Source: DASUPK01 sp963797265 (GTDB lineage Bacteria > Actinomycetota > Thermoleophilia > Solirubrobacterales > 70-9). Taken from it: a stretch of DNA of 64,000 bases. Where the stretch lies: positions 1 through 64,000 of the forward strand of contig CAWCOY010000006.1 in NCBI GenBank assembly GCA_963797265.1. The letters are read 5' to 3'. This document shows, one piece after another, positions 8,172 through 16,455 of this stretch; the first letter of the stretch is position 1, and every line of letters starts with the position of its first letter. The notes beneath the pieces were generated by a model, which ran no database searches, was not told where the DNA came from, and worked only from the letters and a program-made list of their open reading frames with translations. Both the position numbers and the translations under genes were made by a program.

Positions 8172-8189
8172 GGTGCGGGCAGGAACGTA

Positions 8190-8561
8190 ATGCAGCTGCG
8201 TGTCGCTCGCCACACTGAGCGCCTTGACGAAGTCGTCGCGTTCTACCGAGACGGCATCGGGCTGACCGAGATCGGCTGCTTCCGCGATCACCACGGCTAC
8301 GACGGCGTGTTTCTCGCGGTGCCGGGCACCGGCGCGCACCTCGAGCTGACCGCGGGCGGGGGGCACGGCGCTCCGGCGCCGCATCCGGAATCGCTACTCG
8401 TGCTCTACCTCGGCGACGATCAGGCCGTGCAGGCGGTCTCGGCGCGCCTGGGCGTCGACCCGATCCCTCCCGCCAACCCGTACTGGGACGAGCACGGGGT
8501 GACGTTCCAGGACCCGGACGGCTTCCGAGTCGTCCTCGTGCCTGAACGTTGGGAGGGCTAG
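8190..8561 (+). CDS. VOC-superfamily (glyoxalase/bleomycin-resistance-like) protein
   Basis: 123 residues with the two beta-alpha-beta-beta-beta modules of the vicinal-oxygen-chelate fold: VVAFYRDGIGLTEIG, then HLELT, then WDEHGVTFQDPDGFRVVLVP. Likely metal ligands are His at about residue 8 (ARHTE), Glu in LEL and Glu or Asp near the end, but I cannot prove them. The family includes lyases, dioxygenases and antibiotic-binding proteins. It overlaps the open frame of the following acetyltransferase and probably shares its transcript. Confidence 0.82.
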   Translation: MQLRVARHTERLDEVVAFYRDGIGLTEIGCFRDHHGYDGVFLAVPGTGAHLELTAGGGHGAPAPHPESLLVLYLGDDQAVQAVSARLGVDPIPPANPYWDEHGVTFQDPDGFRVVLVPERWEG

Positions 8562-8587
8562 TCGCCGCGCCGTTGGAGACCTCGACG

Positions 8588-9358
8588 ATGTTGCCTCCCC
8601 ACGGATTCATGACCGTCTCGACCAACGACGAACTCTACGTTCGCGGAACCGCCACCCTCCTGGCCTCATGGGAGGAATACGCTCGCGGTTCCGCCGATGC
8701 CGCACTGAAGCGGCTGGACGGCGTCTCGGCGGCGGTGTTCCCGAGCGATCCCGAGCGCGGTGTTTACAACAACGCGCTGCTCGACCGCGACCTTGGCCCA
8801 ACCAAGCGCGCCGCGGCCGCGGCCGCGATGGAGGCGGCCTACCGCGCCGCTGGCGTCGATCGTTACGCCGCGTGGGTCCACGAGAGCGACGGGGGGATGC
8901 GCGCCGACCTGGGCAGCCGCGGATACACCGTCGAGGAGTCCACGCGGGCAATGGGCATGTCGCTCGAGGACATCTCAATCGCGCTCCCCGAGGTCGAGCT
9001 TGGGCCACTGGACTGGGATGAATACCTGGAGTACCTGCGGCTCGTCGGCGTGCCCCCGGGCCTGCTCAGCGGCGCCGACCCAGGCGCGTTTCACACCCTT
9101 GGCGCGCGGCTCAACGGCGAGAACGTCGCTACCGCGATTGCCTTCGACCACGAGGGTGACTGCGGCGTCTACAACATGTCGACGCTCGAGGCGGCACGGC
9201 GGCGAGGGCTCGGCACCGCGCTCGCAGCACGTCACCTCCACGATGCCGTTGAACGTGGCTGTTCGACCGCAAGCCTGCAATCCGCCCCGATCGCCGAGCG
9301 CGTTTACGCGGCGCTTGGTTTCCGCGACCTCGGCCGATTCCTCGAGTACGTGCCGTAG
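8588..9358 (+). CDS. GNAT-family N-acetyltransferase
   Basis: About 256 residues. The C-terminal half is a GNAT domain: VATAIAFDHEGDCGVYNMST, then the acetyl-CoA loop region RRRGLGTALAARHLHDA, then AERVYAALGFRDLGRF, the usual last strand with Y-ALGF. The N-terminal half (DERELYVRG-like segment and a helical ALKRLDGVSAAVFPSD part) is an extra lobe, as in two-lobed GNAT proteins. The frame is open from 8549 and overlaps the VOC gene by 13 bp. Likely starts are 8549, 8588 or 8609, none with a strong Shine-Dalgarno. The acceptor is unknown. Confidence 0.8.
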   Translation: MLPPHGFMTVSTNDELYVRGTATLLASWEEYARGSADAALKRLDGVSAAVFPSDPERGVYNNALLDRDLGPTKRAAAAAAMEAAYRAAGVDRYAAWVHESDGGMRADLGSRGYTVEESTRAMGMSLEDISIALPEVELGPLDWDEYLEYLRLVGVPPGLLSGADPGAFHTLGARLNGENVATAIAFDHEGDCGVYNMSTLEAARRRGLGTALAARHLHDAVERGCSTASLQSAPIAERVYAALGFRDLGRFLEYVP

Positions 9359-9432
9359 AGGTCGGCCTAACTGAGTCCGAGTCGAGCTGTGTCCACAAAC
9401 CGGGCGCAAAGGACGGGATGACCGGCGCCATA

Positions 9433-9596
9433 CCGTGCGCCCAACTGTGCGTCCAACTCCCGACTTCGGGCCGAACTGAGCGCACCTCACGTCACCTGAG
9501 GCGTGCCTACTCAGCCTCAGCTGACCCCTCCCCGCCGTCATCATAATCCGCGTGTCGGGGGTTCGAGTCCCTCCTCCGGCATGAAGTGCCTGCAAA
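9433..9596 (+). repeat. dispersed att-like repeat, copy B, with tRNA(CAT) 3' half
   Basis: Contains the same 42-nt tRNA 3' half at 9540-9581, identical to copy A over the anticodon loop, T-arm and acceptor strand. Upstream are two direct repeats GTGCGCCCAACT and GTGCGTCCAACT, followed by TCCCGACTTCG, and an inverted CCTCA/TGAGG pair. The stretch 9359-9832 has no believable protein gene; frames reading through the block are antisense to a tRNA fragment. Confidence 0.78.
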
Positions 9597-9598
9597 CG

Positions 9599-9630
9599 GC
9601 CATCTTTGAAGATGGCGCAACACGCGGATT
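9599..9630 (+). other. perfect hairpin and inverted core 11-mer after copy B
   Basis: GCCATCTT at 9599-9606 pairs with AAGATGGC at 9609-9616 around two bases. ACACGCGGATT follows at 9620-9630, inverted relative to the core AATCCGCGTGT at 9545-9555. Position and order match the area after copy A, except that the hairpin is only here. Confidence 0.5.
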
Positions 9631-9832
9631 CCTGATCCGCTTCCCCGGCCCGAGACCTGGCCGCCTTTCGATGATCGTCGGCGATCAGGGCCTCGGGGCT
9701 GACCGACAGCCCGACGATTCCGGAAAATGATGCCGGCGATCGTGACGCGATTCGGCGAAATCACGCGAAATGCGTGACGACCAGTCACCCCGATCGTCGC
9801 GACCCTTCTCTGATATGGAAGAGGGGCTACAG

Positions 9833-10180
9833 ATGAGCGCGCCTGGCCCCGGCGGTGACCTGCGTCAGCAGGCCGGACAGCAGCCCTCGGCGGCGGTGGG
9901 CGCGCGCGCGAAGGCTTGGTCGAACCGAGTCTTCCTGGGCGATTGGCACCCGATCCTCCGGCATCCGCACGACCTCGTCCGGATCAGCTTCGTCGTCGGT
10001 GCTGTGGCGTTCGCGCTCGTCGGCGACGGGCACCTGCACATCGGTGAGACCGACACCATCACCGACCTGGCCGACGGGTTCCTCGGTGCCGCAGTCGGCG
10101 GTCTGATCCTCGCCGGCTCGGAGGTCGCTACACGACCCGGCGTGTCCCGAGGGCCCTTCGCGAATAGACGACAGGATTGA
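9833..10180 (+). CDS. small two-helix membrane protein
   Basis: 115 residues from ATG 9833, preceded by GAGGGG at a good distance. A charged and Gly/Gln-rich N-terminus leads to HPILRHPHDLVRIS, then two hydrophobic segments (FVVGAVAFALVG and FLGAAVGGLILAG) separated by a loop containing HLHIGETDTITD. Its stop lies one base before the ATG of the GH15 gene, so the two are probably translated together. No family is recognised. Confidence 0.6.
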   Translation: MSAPGPGGDLRQQAGQQPSAAVGARAKAWSNRVFLGDWHPILRHPHDLVRISFVVGAVAFALVGDGHLHIGETDTITDLADGFLGAAVGGLILAGSEVATRPGVSRGPFANRRQD

Positions 10181-10181
10181 T

Positions 10182-12080
10182 ATGGAAGCCGCTATGCCGC
10201 AGGACGCCGAGATGCCGCAAAGCGCGGCGGCGGCGTCACCGTTCACGCCGATCGCCAATTACGGCTTCCTTTCCAATTGCCACACGGGCGCACTTGTTGC
10301 CCCGGACGGCACGGTCGACTGGCTGTGCGTCCCGCGCTTCGACGCGCCGAGCGTCTTCGGCGCGCTGCTCGACCGCGGCGCGGGCGGCTTCCGGTTCGCT
10401 CCGTTCGGGATCAACGTCCCCAGCGACCGGATCTATGAGCCGGGGACCAACTCACTCGTAACGTCGTGGAAGACGTCCACGGGCTGGGTGGTCATTCGCG
10501 ACGCGCTGACGATGGGACCGCGCCGCGGGGAGGATACGGTCACACCCCACACTCGGCCGCCGTCCGACGAGGATGCCGACCACGCGCTCGTCCGGACCGC
10601 CAAGTGCATCGACGGGGCGGTCGAGATCGACCTCGTGTGCGAGCCCGGGTTCGATTATGGCCGCCTTCCCGGCGAGTGGACGCTGAGCGAAGATCGTCAT
10701 CGAGCCGATGCGACCGGGGCCGAGCAGGCACTCCGGCTGCAGACCGACATGCTTCTCGGCATCGAGGAGGGCCGGACTCGGGCCCGCCATGTCCTGCGCG
10801 CCGGCGAGACGGTCTACTGCGCGCTCGCCTGGAGCGAGGAAGCACGTGTCCCGACCACCGTCGAGGAGGCCGCCGAGCAGCTCGAGGCCACGACGAGGTT
10901 CTGGCGTGACTGGCTCGCACGCGCGGCGATCCCGGACCACGAGCTCGGCCCGCTGATCCAGCGGTCGGCGCTGACGATCAAGGGCCTCACGTACATGCCG
11001 ACCGGCGCGACCATCGCGGCGCTCACCACCTCGCTGCCGGAGACACCCGCCGGGGAGCGGAACTGGGACTACCGATACACCTGGATCCGCGACTCCACCT
11101 TCCTTCTGCGGGCGTTGCACTACCTGCTGCTCGATTGGGAGGCGGACGAGTTCATGCAGTTCATTGCCGACCTCGACCGCAACGACGATGGCGGCCTGCA
11201 GATCATGTATGGGATCGACGGTCGCAGGGATCTGACGGAATCGGTGCGCGAGGACCTGTCCGGCTACGCCGGCGCACGCCCTGTCCGCATCGGCAACGGG
11301 GCGTTCGACCAGCGGCAGAACGACGTCTACGGGGCCGCGCTCGACTCGGTCCTGCTGCACAGCTTCCGCAGCCGGCGGATTCCGCGGCGCCTGTGGCCGC
11401 TCGTGCAGGCCCAGGCTGAATGCGCGAAAGCGGTGTGGCGTCAACCCGACCAGGGGATTTGGGAGGCGCGCGGCAAGCCGCGGCACTACGTCTCGTCCAA
11501 GCTGATGTGTTGGGTCGCGCTCGACCGCGCAGCCGAACTCGCGAACATACACGGAGAAGCGGCGCTCGCCGACAGCTGGACACAGACGGGCTCGGAGATC
11601 AAGTCGGACATCCTCGAGCACGGGATCGACAAGCGCGGGGTTCTGCGCCAGCACTACGAAACCGACGCGCTCGATGCTTCGACGCTCCTGGCGGCGATCT
11701 TCGGGTTCCTGCCGGGCGACGACCGAAGGATGCGTGCCACCGTGCTCGCGGTCGCAGACGAGCTGAGTGAACACGGATTTGTGCAGCGATACCGCACCGA
11801 TCAGACCGACGACGGACTGTCGGGCAAGGAGGGGAGCTTCGTGATCTGCTCCTTCTGGCTGGTATCGGCGCTGGCGATCGTGGGCCAGACGCGCCGGGCG
11901 AGAGAGCTGATGGAGCGCCTCGTGACGGCCGCATCTCCACTTGGGCTGTATGCGGAAGAGTTCGACGTCGAAACCGGCAGGCACCTAGGGAACTTCCCGC
12001 AGGCCTTCTCGCACCTCGCGCTGGTGGAGGCGGCCGCGCGGCTCATCGTGGCAGAGGGCCTCGACGAACTGGTCCGTTGA
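10182..12080 (+). CDS. glycoside hydrolase family 15 protein (glucoamylase/trehalase-like)
   Basis: 632 residues with the full GH15-like plan. The N-terminal beta-sandwich signature is NYGFLSNCHTGALVAPDG followed by VDWLCVPRFDAPSVFGALLD. The (alpha/alpha)6 barrel signature is RNWDYRYTWIRDS near residue 290. QGIWEARGK and SKLMCWVALDRA lie near residue 430, with the IWE Glu as likely general acid, and a GSFVICSFWLV segment lies near 550. Members hydrolyse alpha-glucosidic bonds in glucans or trehalose. There is no signal peptide, so it should act in the cytoplasm on storage glucan or trehalose. A second gene of this family is at 34150-35970 on the other strand. It starts 1 bp after the small membrane-protein gene. 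Confidence 0.92.
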   Translation: MEAAMPQDAEMPQSAAAASPFTPIANYGFLSNCHTGALVAPDGTVDWLCVPRFDAPSVFGALLDRGAGGFRFAPFGINVPSDRIYEPGTNSLVTSWKTSTGWVVIRDALTMGPRRGEDTVTPHTRPPSDEDADHALVRTAKCIDGAVEIDLVCEPGFDYGRLPGEWTLSEDRHRADATGAEQALRLQTDMLLGIEEGRTRARHVLRAGETVYCALAWSEEARVPTTVEEAAEQLEATTRFWRDWLARAAIPDHELGPLIQRSALTIKGLTYMPTGATIAALTTSLPETPAGERNWDYRYTWIRDSTFLLRALHYLLLDWEADEFMQFIADLDRNDDGGLQIMYGIDGRRDLTESVREDLSGYAGARPVRIGNGAFDQRQNDVYGAALDSVLLHSFRSRRIPRRLWPLVQAQAECAKAVWRQPDQGIWEARGKPRHYVSSKLMCWVALDRAAELANIHGEAALADSWTQTGSEIKSDILEHGIDKRGVLRQHYETDALDASTLLAAIFGFLPGDDRRMRATVLAVADELSEHGFVQRYRTDQTDDGLSGKEGSFVICSFWLVSALAIVGQTRRARELMERLVTAASPLGLYAEEFDVETGRHLGNFPQAFSHLALVEAAARLIVAEGLDELVR

Positions 12081-12250
12081 GCTCGGTTGTCGGCGTCTCA
12101 GCTACCGGCCGGCGGCCCATCCACGCCGGGTGGACGAGCCCACGCGGCGCCGCCGAACCGGACCGTCCGTCGGCCGTTTGTTGCAGCCGGGGTGAGCTTG
12201 GGGCCTGACACGACTAGGTCATCTGAGCCGGATCTGGCTGTAGCTGAGAG

Positions 12251-13459
12251 ATGAGCGCCGGCCTGTTTAACAGCATCGTCGCCCTCCTCACCCTGGCCGG
12301 ACTCGCCTGGCTCCTCTACCGGCCGAAGATCCAGGAGTCGGGAACCTACAAGGCGACGGTGGTGCCCCTCGCCGAGATCATGGACGTCGGCTTCATCGTC
12401 TTCTCGCCGGTCATCATCGTCCTGTTCGGCTACGACGCCACCTGGGCCATGCTGGGGCTCTGTCTGCTCGCGATCCTCACCGGCTTCGCGATCTCCTACA
12501 ACATCAGCAACTACGAGCCCCTGATCGGCAAGCCGGATCCGCTGCACAGGTGGAACTCCATTGCGCTCTGGGCGCTGCTGGCCGCCTCGGTGGTGAACGT
12601 CGGCTACTACGCCCAGCTGCTGATGACACTGGTGTGGCTGCCGTTGGGCGACCTCTACTCGCCCGGGCTCGTCACCGCTACCGCCGCACTGCTGCTGGGC
12701 ATCCTCACGATCTACGGCTTCGCAAAAGGTCTGCTGGCACTCAACGACCTGGGCAACAAGAGCACGGCCTTCAATCTGTCAGCGATCGTGGCGGTCCTCG
12801 TCGCCTTCGCCGCCTACAACGTCCAGCGGCTGGTCGGCGGCGATTTCGACTGGCCCCACTTCAACGCCCCGGACAATGATGAGGCGTTCCGCAAGCTGCT
12901 CGGGCTCTTCGTGCTCGTCCAGGGGTTCGAATCCTCCCGTTACATCGGCGCCTACTTCTCCGCCGAGCGGCGGGTCAAGACGATGCGCTCCGCTCAATAC
13001 GTCTCGTCGGCGGTGTACGTCATGTTCGTCGCCTTCTCGCTGATCCTCTTCGCCACTGTCAAGGCTCCCAACAACGTGACGGCGATCTTCGAAGTCTCCA
13101 AGCAGGTCAGCGTCTTTTTGCCGTTCCTGATCATGGCCGCGGCGCTCGGCAGTCAGTTATCGGCGATCGTGAACGACACCGAGACCCGGACCGAGATGCT
13201 GGCCCAGCAGGTCGGCGATCGGTTGCCCAGAAAGTGGACCTTCCCGCTGTTCTTGGTCCCGGCGATTCTTGTCGTGCTGCTCGCCCCGCTCAGCTCAGCA
13301 GTGGCGCTGGCCTCCCGGGTGTTCGCCGCCTACTACCTGTCGCAGGCATTGATCGCCGGGCGGCTCGCCTGGCGGGCCGAGAGATGGGCCTGGGTCGCCT
13401 TCTTCGCCGGCATCGCGTTGGCAATGGCCGTGGTAGCGGTCTTCGGGCTTCCGAGCTGA
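12251..13459 (+). CDS. polytopic membrane protein, APC-like transporter
   Basis: 402 residues, with about ten to eleven hydrophobic segments spread over the whole length (for example IIVLFGYDATWAMLGLCLLA and VAVLVAFAAYNV). A cytoplasmic loop contains FESSRYIGAYFSAERRVKTM. The FGYDATWAMLG and LSAIVNDTETRTEML parts give the look of an APC-superfamily carrier, but I cannot place it in a named family. A weak GAGAG precedes ATG 12251. No clear terminator separates it from the following dehydrogenase, which is 220 bp away. Confidence 0.6.
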   Translation: MSAGLFNSIVALLTLAGLAWLLYRPKIQESGTYKATVVPLAEIMDVGFIVFSPVIIVLFGYDATWAMLGLCLLAILTGFAISYNISNYEPLIGKPDPLHRWNSIALWALLAASVVNVGYYAQLLMTLVWLPLGDLYSPGLVTATAALLLGILTIYGFAKGLLALNDLGNKSTAFNLSAIVAVLVAFAAYNVQRLVGGDFDWPHFNAPDNDEAFRKLLGLFVLVQGFESSRYIGAYFSAERRVKTMRSAQYVSSAVYVMFVAFSLILFATVKAPNNVTAIFEVSKQVSVFLPFLIMAAALGSQLSAIVNDTETRTEMLAQQVGDRLPRKWTFPLFLVPAILVVLLAPLSSAVALASRVFAAYYLSQALIAGRLAWRAERWAWVAFFAGIALAMAVVAVFGLPS

Positions 13460-13521
13460 GCCGAGCGGTGGCCAGCCGACTGAAGCTCTTCGGAACGGCT
13501 GCACCTCGACGAAGCCGACGT

Positions 13522-13554
13522 CGAATCACTCAGCTTGGACGACGCCGATTCACC
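13522..13554 (+). promoter_or_regulatory. 33-bp element shared with 19240-19272
   Basis: CGAATCACTCA at 13522-13532 is followed by TTGG, GACG and an ATTCACC end. The same order (CGAATCACTCA, TTGG, GACG, ATCACC) is found upstream of the HdeD-like gene. It lies 126 bp before the ATG of the dehydrogenase. This is a candidate operator. Confidence 0.4.
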
Positions 13555-13679
13555 CACCTGGGAGCCATCCTCCCCACGACCGATGGTGACCACAAGGAGC
13601 TGAGCATCGCACAGGGCAAGCGCGCGGTTTGCACCGCATGACCTTGTGCGCACAGCGACTCGAAAAGGAGGTCCACGAA

Positions 13680-14567
13680 ATGGTCATCAACCACCACATC
13701 GAGAACGTGACGGTGCTGGGCACGGGCGTGCTGGGCTCCCAGATCGCCTACCAGACCGCCTACTCCAGCTTCCCGGTCACCGCCTACGACATCAGCGACG
13801 AGCTTCTCGACAGTGCGAAGAACAGCTTCGAGCGGCTCGCCGCACTCTACGAGCAGGAAGTCGGTGGCGCGGCCGGTGGACCGGCGCGGGCCGCACTGGC
13901 GCGGATCCACAACTCGTCGGATCTTGCGGAAGCGGTGCGCGAGGCCGACCTGGTGATCGAGTCCATCCCGGAGAAGCTGGACCTCAAACGCGACGTATAC
14001 ACCAGGCTTGGACGGCTCGCGCCCGAGAAGGCGATCTTCGCCACCAATACCTCGATGCTGCTCCCGAGCGAGCTGGCCGCGTCCACCGGCCGCCCCGAGC
14101 GTTTCCTGGCGATGCATTTCGCTAACGAGATCTGGAAGGGCAACACCGCCGAGGTCATGGGTCACGCCGGCACCGACCCGGCCGTCTACCAGGCCGTCGT
14201 CGACTTCGCTCGACAAATCGGTATGGAGCCGATCGAGCTCCACAAGGAACAGCGCGGCTACATCCTCAACTCGATGTTGACCCCGTGGCTCGACGCGGCG
14301 GAGTACCTGCTCCTCGATGGCGTTGCCGAGCCCGAGATGATCGACAAGACCTGGCGCATCGCCACCGGCATGCAGCAGGGCCCGTGCGAGGTCATGGACG
14401 TCATCGGGCTGACCACCGTCTACGACGTCAATGCCGCGTCCGATAACGAGAAGACCCGCGCCGCCGGCGCCTATCTCAAGGAGCACTACATCGACAAGGG
14501 CAAGCTGGGCCGCGCATCCGGCGAAGGCTTCTACAACTACGCCGCCGAAGGATCGGGCTGTGGATGA
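13680..14567 (+). CDS. 3-hydroxyacyl-CoA dehydrogenase (HBD-type)
   Basis: 295 residues from ATG 13680, with AAAAGGAGGT ideally placed 8 bases upstream. The NAD-binding Rossmann motif VLGTGVLGSQIA is at about residues 10-21 and AYDIS at the end of strand 2. VIESIPEKLDLKRDVY and FATNTSMLLPSELA match the family catalytic region. The MHFANEIWKGNT segment carries the catalytic His, and LNSMLTPWLDAAEYLLLDGV forms the dimer domain. It should oxidise 3-hydroxyacyl-CoA with NAD+ (fatty-acid or PHB turnover). The family usually has NP (as in HFFNP) after the catalytic His; here it is ANEIWKG, so substrate use may differ. Confidence 0.85.
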   Translation: MVINHHIENVTVLGTGVLGSQIAYQTAYSSFPVTAYDISDELLDSAKNSFERLAALYEQEVGGAAGGPARAALARIHNSSDLAEAVREADLVIESIPEKLDLKRDVYTRLGRLAPEKAIFATNTSMLLPSELAASTGRPERFLAMHFANEIWKGNTAEVMGHAGTDPAVYQAVVDFARQIGMEPIELHKEQRGYILNSMLTPWLDAAEYLLLDGVAEPEMIDKTWRIATGMQQGPCEVMDVIGLTTVYDVNAASDNEKTRAAGAYLKEHYIDKGKLGRASGEGFYNYAAEGSGCG

Positions 14568-14670
14568 TCGGTGAGATCGACACCCCCCTCGCCTTCTGGC
14601 TCCTCGGCGTCGGCACCACACTTGGGGCGGCGCGGGGTTGAGCGACCGCAACGGCGTGAATTGACTCGGC

Positions 14671-15774
14671 TTAGGCCGGCTGGTGCTCCGCCCCGTCCGC
14701 GGCGGCGATCCGAGCTCTTCTGTCGCCGGTCAGCTCCGCCACGACGATCTGGAGGGCCGCCGCGATCGGGACGCCGATGATCGCCCCGATCACGCCGAAG
14801 AGCGACCCGAACACCAGGACGCTGACGATCACCGTGAACCCGGAGACGCTCGCCGCCCTGCCGATGATCGTCGGCTGCAGGACGTAGTTCTCGATCTGCT
14901 GGTAGACGACGATCACGATCACGAAGGCGATCAGAGCTCCAAGGCTGACCGAGAGGGCGACGATGCCGATGATGATCCCGGCGAGAAGGGCCCCGATGTT
15001 CGGAATCAGATCGAGGATTCCGGCGATCACGGCGAGAGCGAACGCGTGGGGAAGCCCGAGGATCACGGCGGTAATGCCATAGACCGTCCCGCAGATCACC
15101 GAGATCGCGAGGTTGCCGAGCATGTAGCGCGAGGTCGTCTTGATGATCCGGTCCGTCAGGCGTTCATAGCGCTCGCGGTTGTCTCGATAGAGCAGGCTCC
15201 CGATGGCGCCCCGAACGCGGGGCTCGTCGATAAGCCCGAAGAGCGTCAAGAAGGTGACCGAGAAGACGAGCGTGACGACACCGAAGGCCGACACTCCGAC
15301 CTGCGCCAGGCCGCCTGATGCCTTGCCAAGGCCGCTGGTTATGTCGCCGGTGTGCTGCTTGAGGACGTCGAGCACATCGCTTTGGCCGTTGATCTGACCA
15401 CCGAGGTCGCTGTGGCGGGCCTTGTCCACCAGCGCCGGCAGGGCGTCGCTGAAGTTCCGAACTCCGTCGACGATCGCCTGCAGCAGAACGAGCACGACGC
15501 CGATGCCGGCGATGGCTATTCCCAGCACCAGCACCGTGGCGCAGAGCGCCCGACTCCATGGCAGCCGCCGCTCCATTGCGTCCACAACCGGCGAGAGAAC
15601 CGCGACGCTGAAGGTCGAGACGAGGATCAGCAGCAGAACCTTGCCGATCGAAGCGAGCGCCAACGCAACGGCCACAACCGCAGCGACGACCAGGATCGTC
15701 CGGATCGAGATCGAGACTTCGACTTCGCGCCGACCCGAGTTCCCGGTTGCCGAGCCTGCGTCTGGGCCGATCAT
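14671..15774 (-). CDS. AI-2E family transporter (UPF0118)
   Basis: 367 residues. An N-terminal pair of hydrophobic segments (ILVVAAVVAVALALA, LLLILVSTFSVAVL) is followed by SPVVDAMERRLPWSRAL, the family marker. A helical soluble part (about 110-160) comes next, then a C-terminal transmembrane block with NIGALLAGIIIGIVAL and a final NYVLQPTIIGRAASV motif. Members export AI-2, or in some cases ions or antimicrobials; the actual substrate here is unknown. The start could be ATG 15774 or a later codon closer to the first helix. The hypothetical gene upstream ends 31 bp away. Confidence 0.88.
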   Translation of the reverse strand: MIGPDAGSATGNSGRREVEVSISIRTILVVAAVVAVALALASIGKVLLLILVSTFSVAVLSPVVDAMERRLPWSRALCATVLVLGIAIAGIGVVLVLLQAIVDGVRNFSDALPALVDKARHSDLGGQINGQSDVLDVLKQHTGDITSGLGKASGGLAQVGVSAFGVVTLVFSVTFLTLFGLIDEPRVRGAIGSLLYRDNRERYERLTDRIIKTTSRYMLGNLAISVICGTVYGITAVILGLPHAFALAVIAGILDLIPNIGALLAGIIIGIVALSVSLGALIAFVIVIVVYQQIENYVLQPTIIGRAASVSGFTVIVSVLVFGSLFGVIGAIIGVPIAAALQIVVAELTGDRRARIAAADGAEHQPA

Positions 15775-15805
15775 CTCAGCCTTGATAGCGATGGCATCGG
15801 ATGAC

Positions 15806-16087
15806 CTACATGTGGGTCACCGCGCTCACTCGCTCGACCGTGATCGCAAGGATCACACGGTCGATCTCAGCCAGCGCTTCATCGCTCTGGTGCTCCGGCG
15901 GTTCCTCGGCAGCGGCGATCCGCTGCATGATCAGGGCGGTCGGAGGCCCGATGCCCTTCGTCACGATCTCGGCCGGCCCAGAGAAGGTCGCGGAGGGATA
16001 GGGCTGCTCGTCGCCGCGGACCGAAAGCGACGCCCACTCGGTGCGCTCGACGTGGCGTGCCTTGAGCCGCGCAGACACGTCGAGCAC
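15806..16087 (-). CDS. hypothetical protein upstream of the AI-2E gene
   Basis: A 93-residue frame from GTG 16087, ending in ERVSAVTHM. Its C-terminal part looks protein-like (ALIMQRIAAAEEPPEH, then EALAEIDRVILAITVERVS). I recognise no family. It is oriented with the AI-2E gene and separated from it by 31 bp. The start region overlaps the decayed stress-protein gene on the other strand. Confidence 0.35.
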   Translation of the reverse strand: MLDVSARLKARHVERTEWASLSVRGDEQPYPSATFSGPAEIVTKGIGPPTALIMQRIAAAEEPPEHQSDEALAEIDRVILAITVERVSAVTHM

Positions 16088-16455
16088 GTTGCGATCGTCG
16101 GCAAGGGCCTGCGGTCCGTGGAGCAGGTCCCCGCGAGGATGTCCGGTGGGCGGGCGGCGCTCGTCGGAGCCGGCTACGGCGCGCTGATCGGCGCGCTGTT
16201 CGCGCTGTGTTCGGGATCTTCTTCGACGGACCGAACTTCGGCGGTCTCCTGTTGTACAGCGTGGCCAACGGAGTGATCTTCGGCGCCATGCTCGCCGGGA
16301 TGTACTACGTGATCGAGAGCGACGGGAGCGGCGACTTCGTCTCGGAGACGAGCATCGTCCCGGATCGCTACGAGGTCCACGCCGATGAAGGCGTCGCCGA
16401 CGAGGCGAAGCGCGATGCTTTCGACCATGCCTGGACGGTCCTGAGGCCCCTCAGC
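16071..16455 (+). pseudogene. glycine-zipper general stress protein, frameshifted and N-truncated
   Basis: The frame running to 16207 encodes HVEHVAIVGKGLRSVEQV followed by GGRAALVGAGYGALIGALFA, the glycine-zipper family seen in general-stress membrane proteins of actinobacteria. It then breaks, and the sequence continues one frame over as FGIFFDGPNFGGLLLYSVAN and FGAMLAGMYYVIES. Inserting one G after CTG at 16205-16207 restores LVFGIFF. The first 20-25 residues expected in this family are also missing, and no start codon suits it. The 3' end runs into the end of the LuxR gene at 16451. The gene is most likely dead. Confidence 0.6.

Noticed and set aside
10452..11984. 510-codon minus-strand frame over the first GH15 gene, and a 525-codon frame at 17279-18856 over the MalT-like gene
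   Set aside because: No family motif; the opposite strand codes for complete known proteins.
15422..16276. 284-codon plus-strand frame ending in the stress-protein zipper
   Set aside because: Only the last 60 residues match a family. The rest is opposite the AI-2E gene, so I treat it as a pseudogene fragment from 16071.
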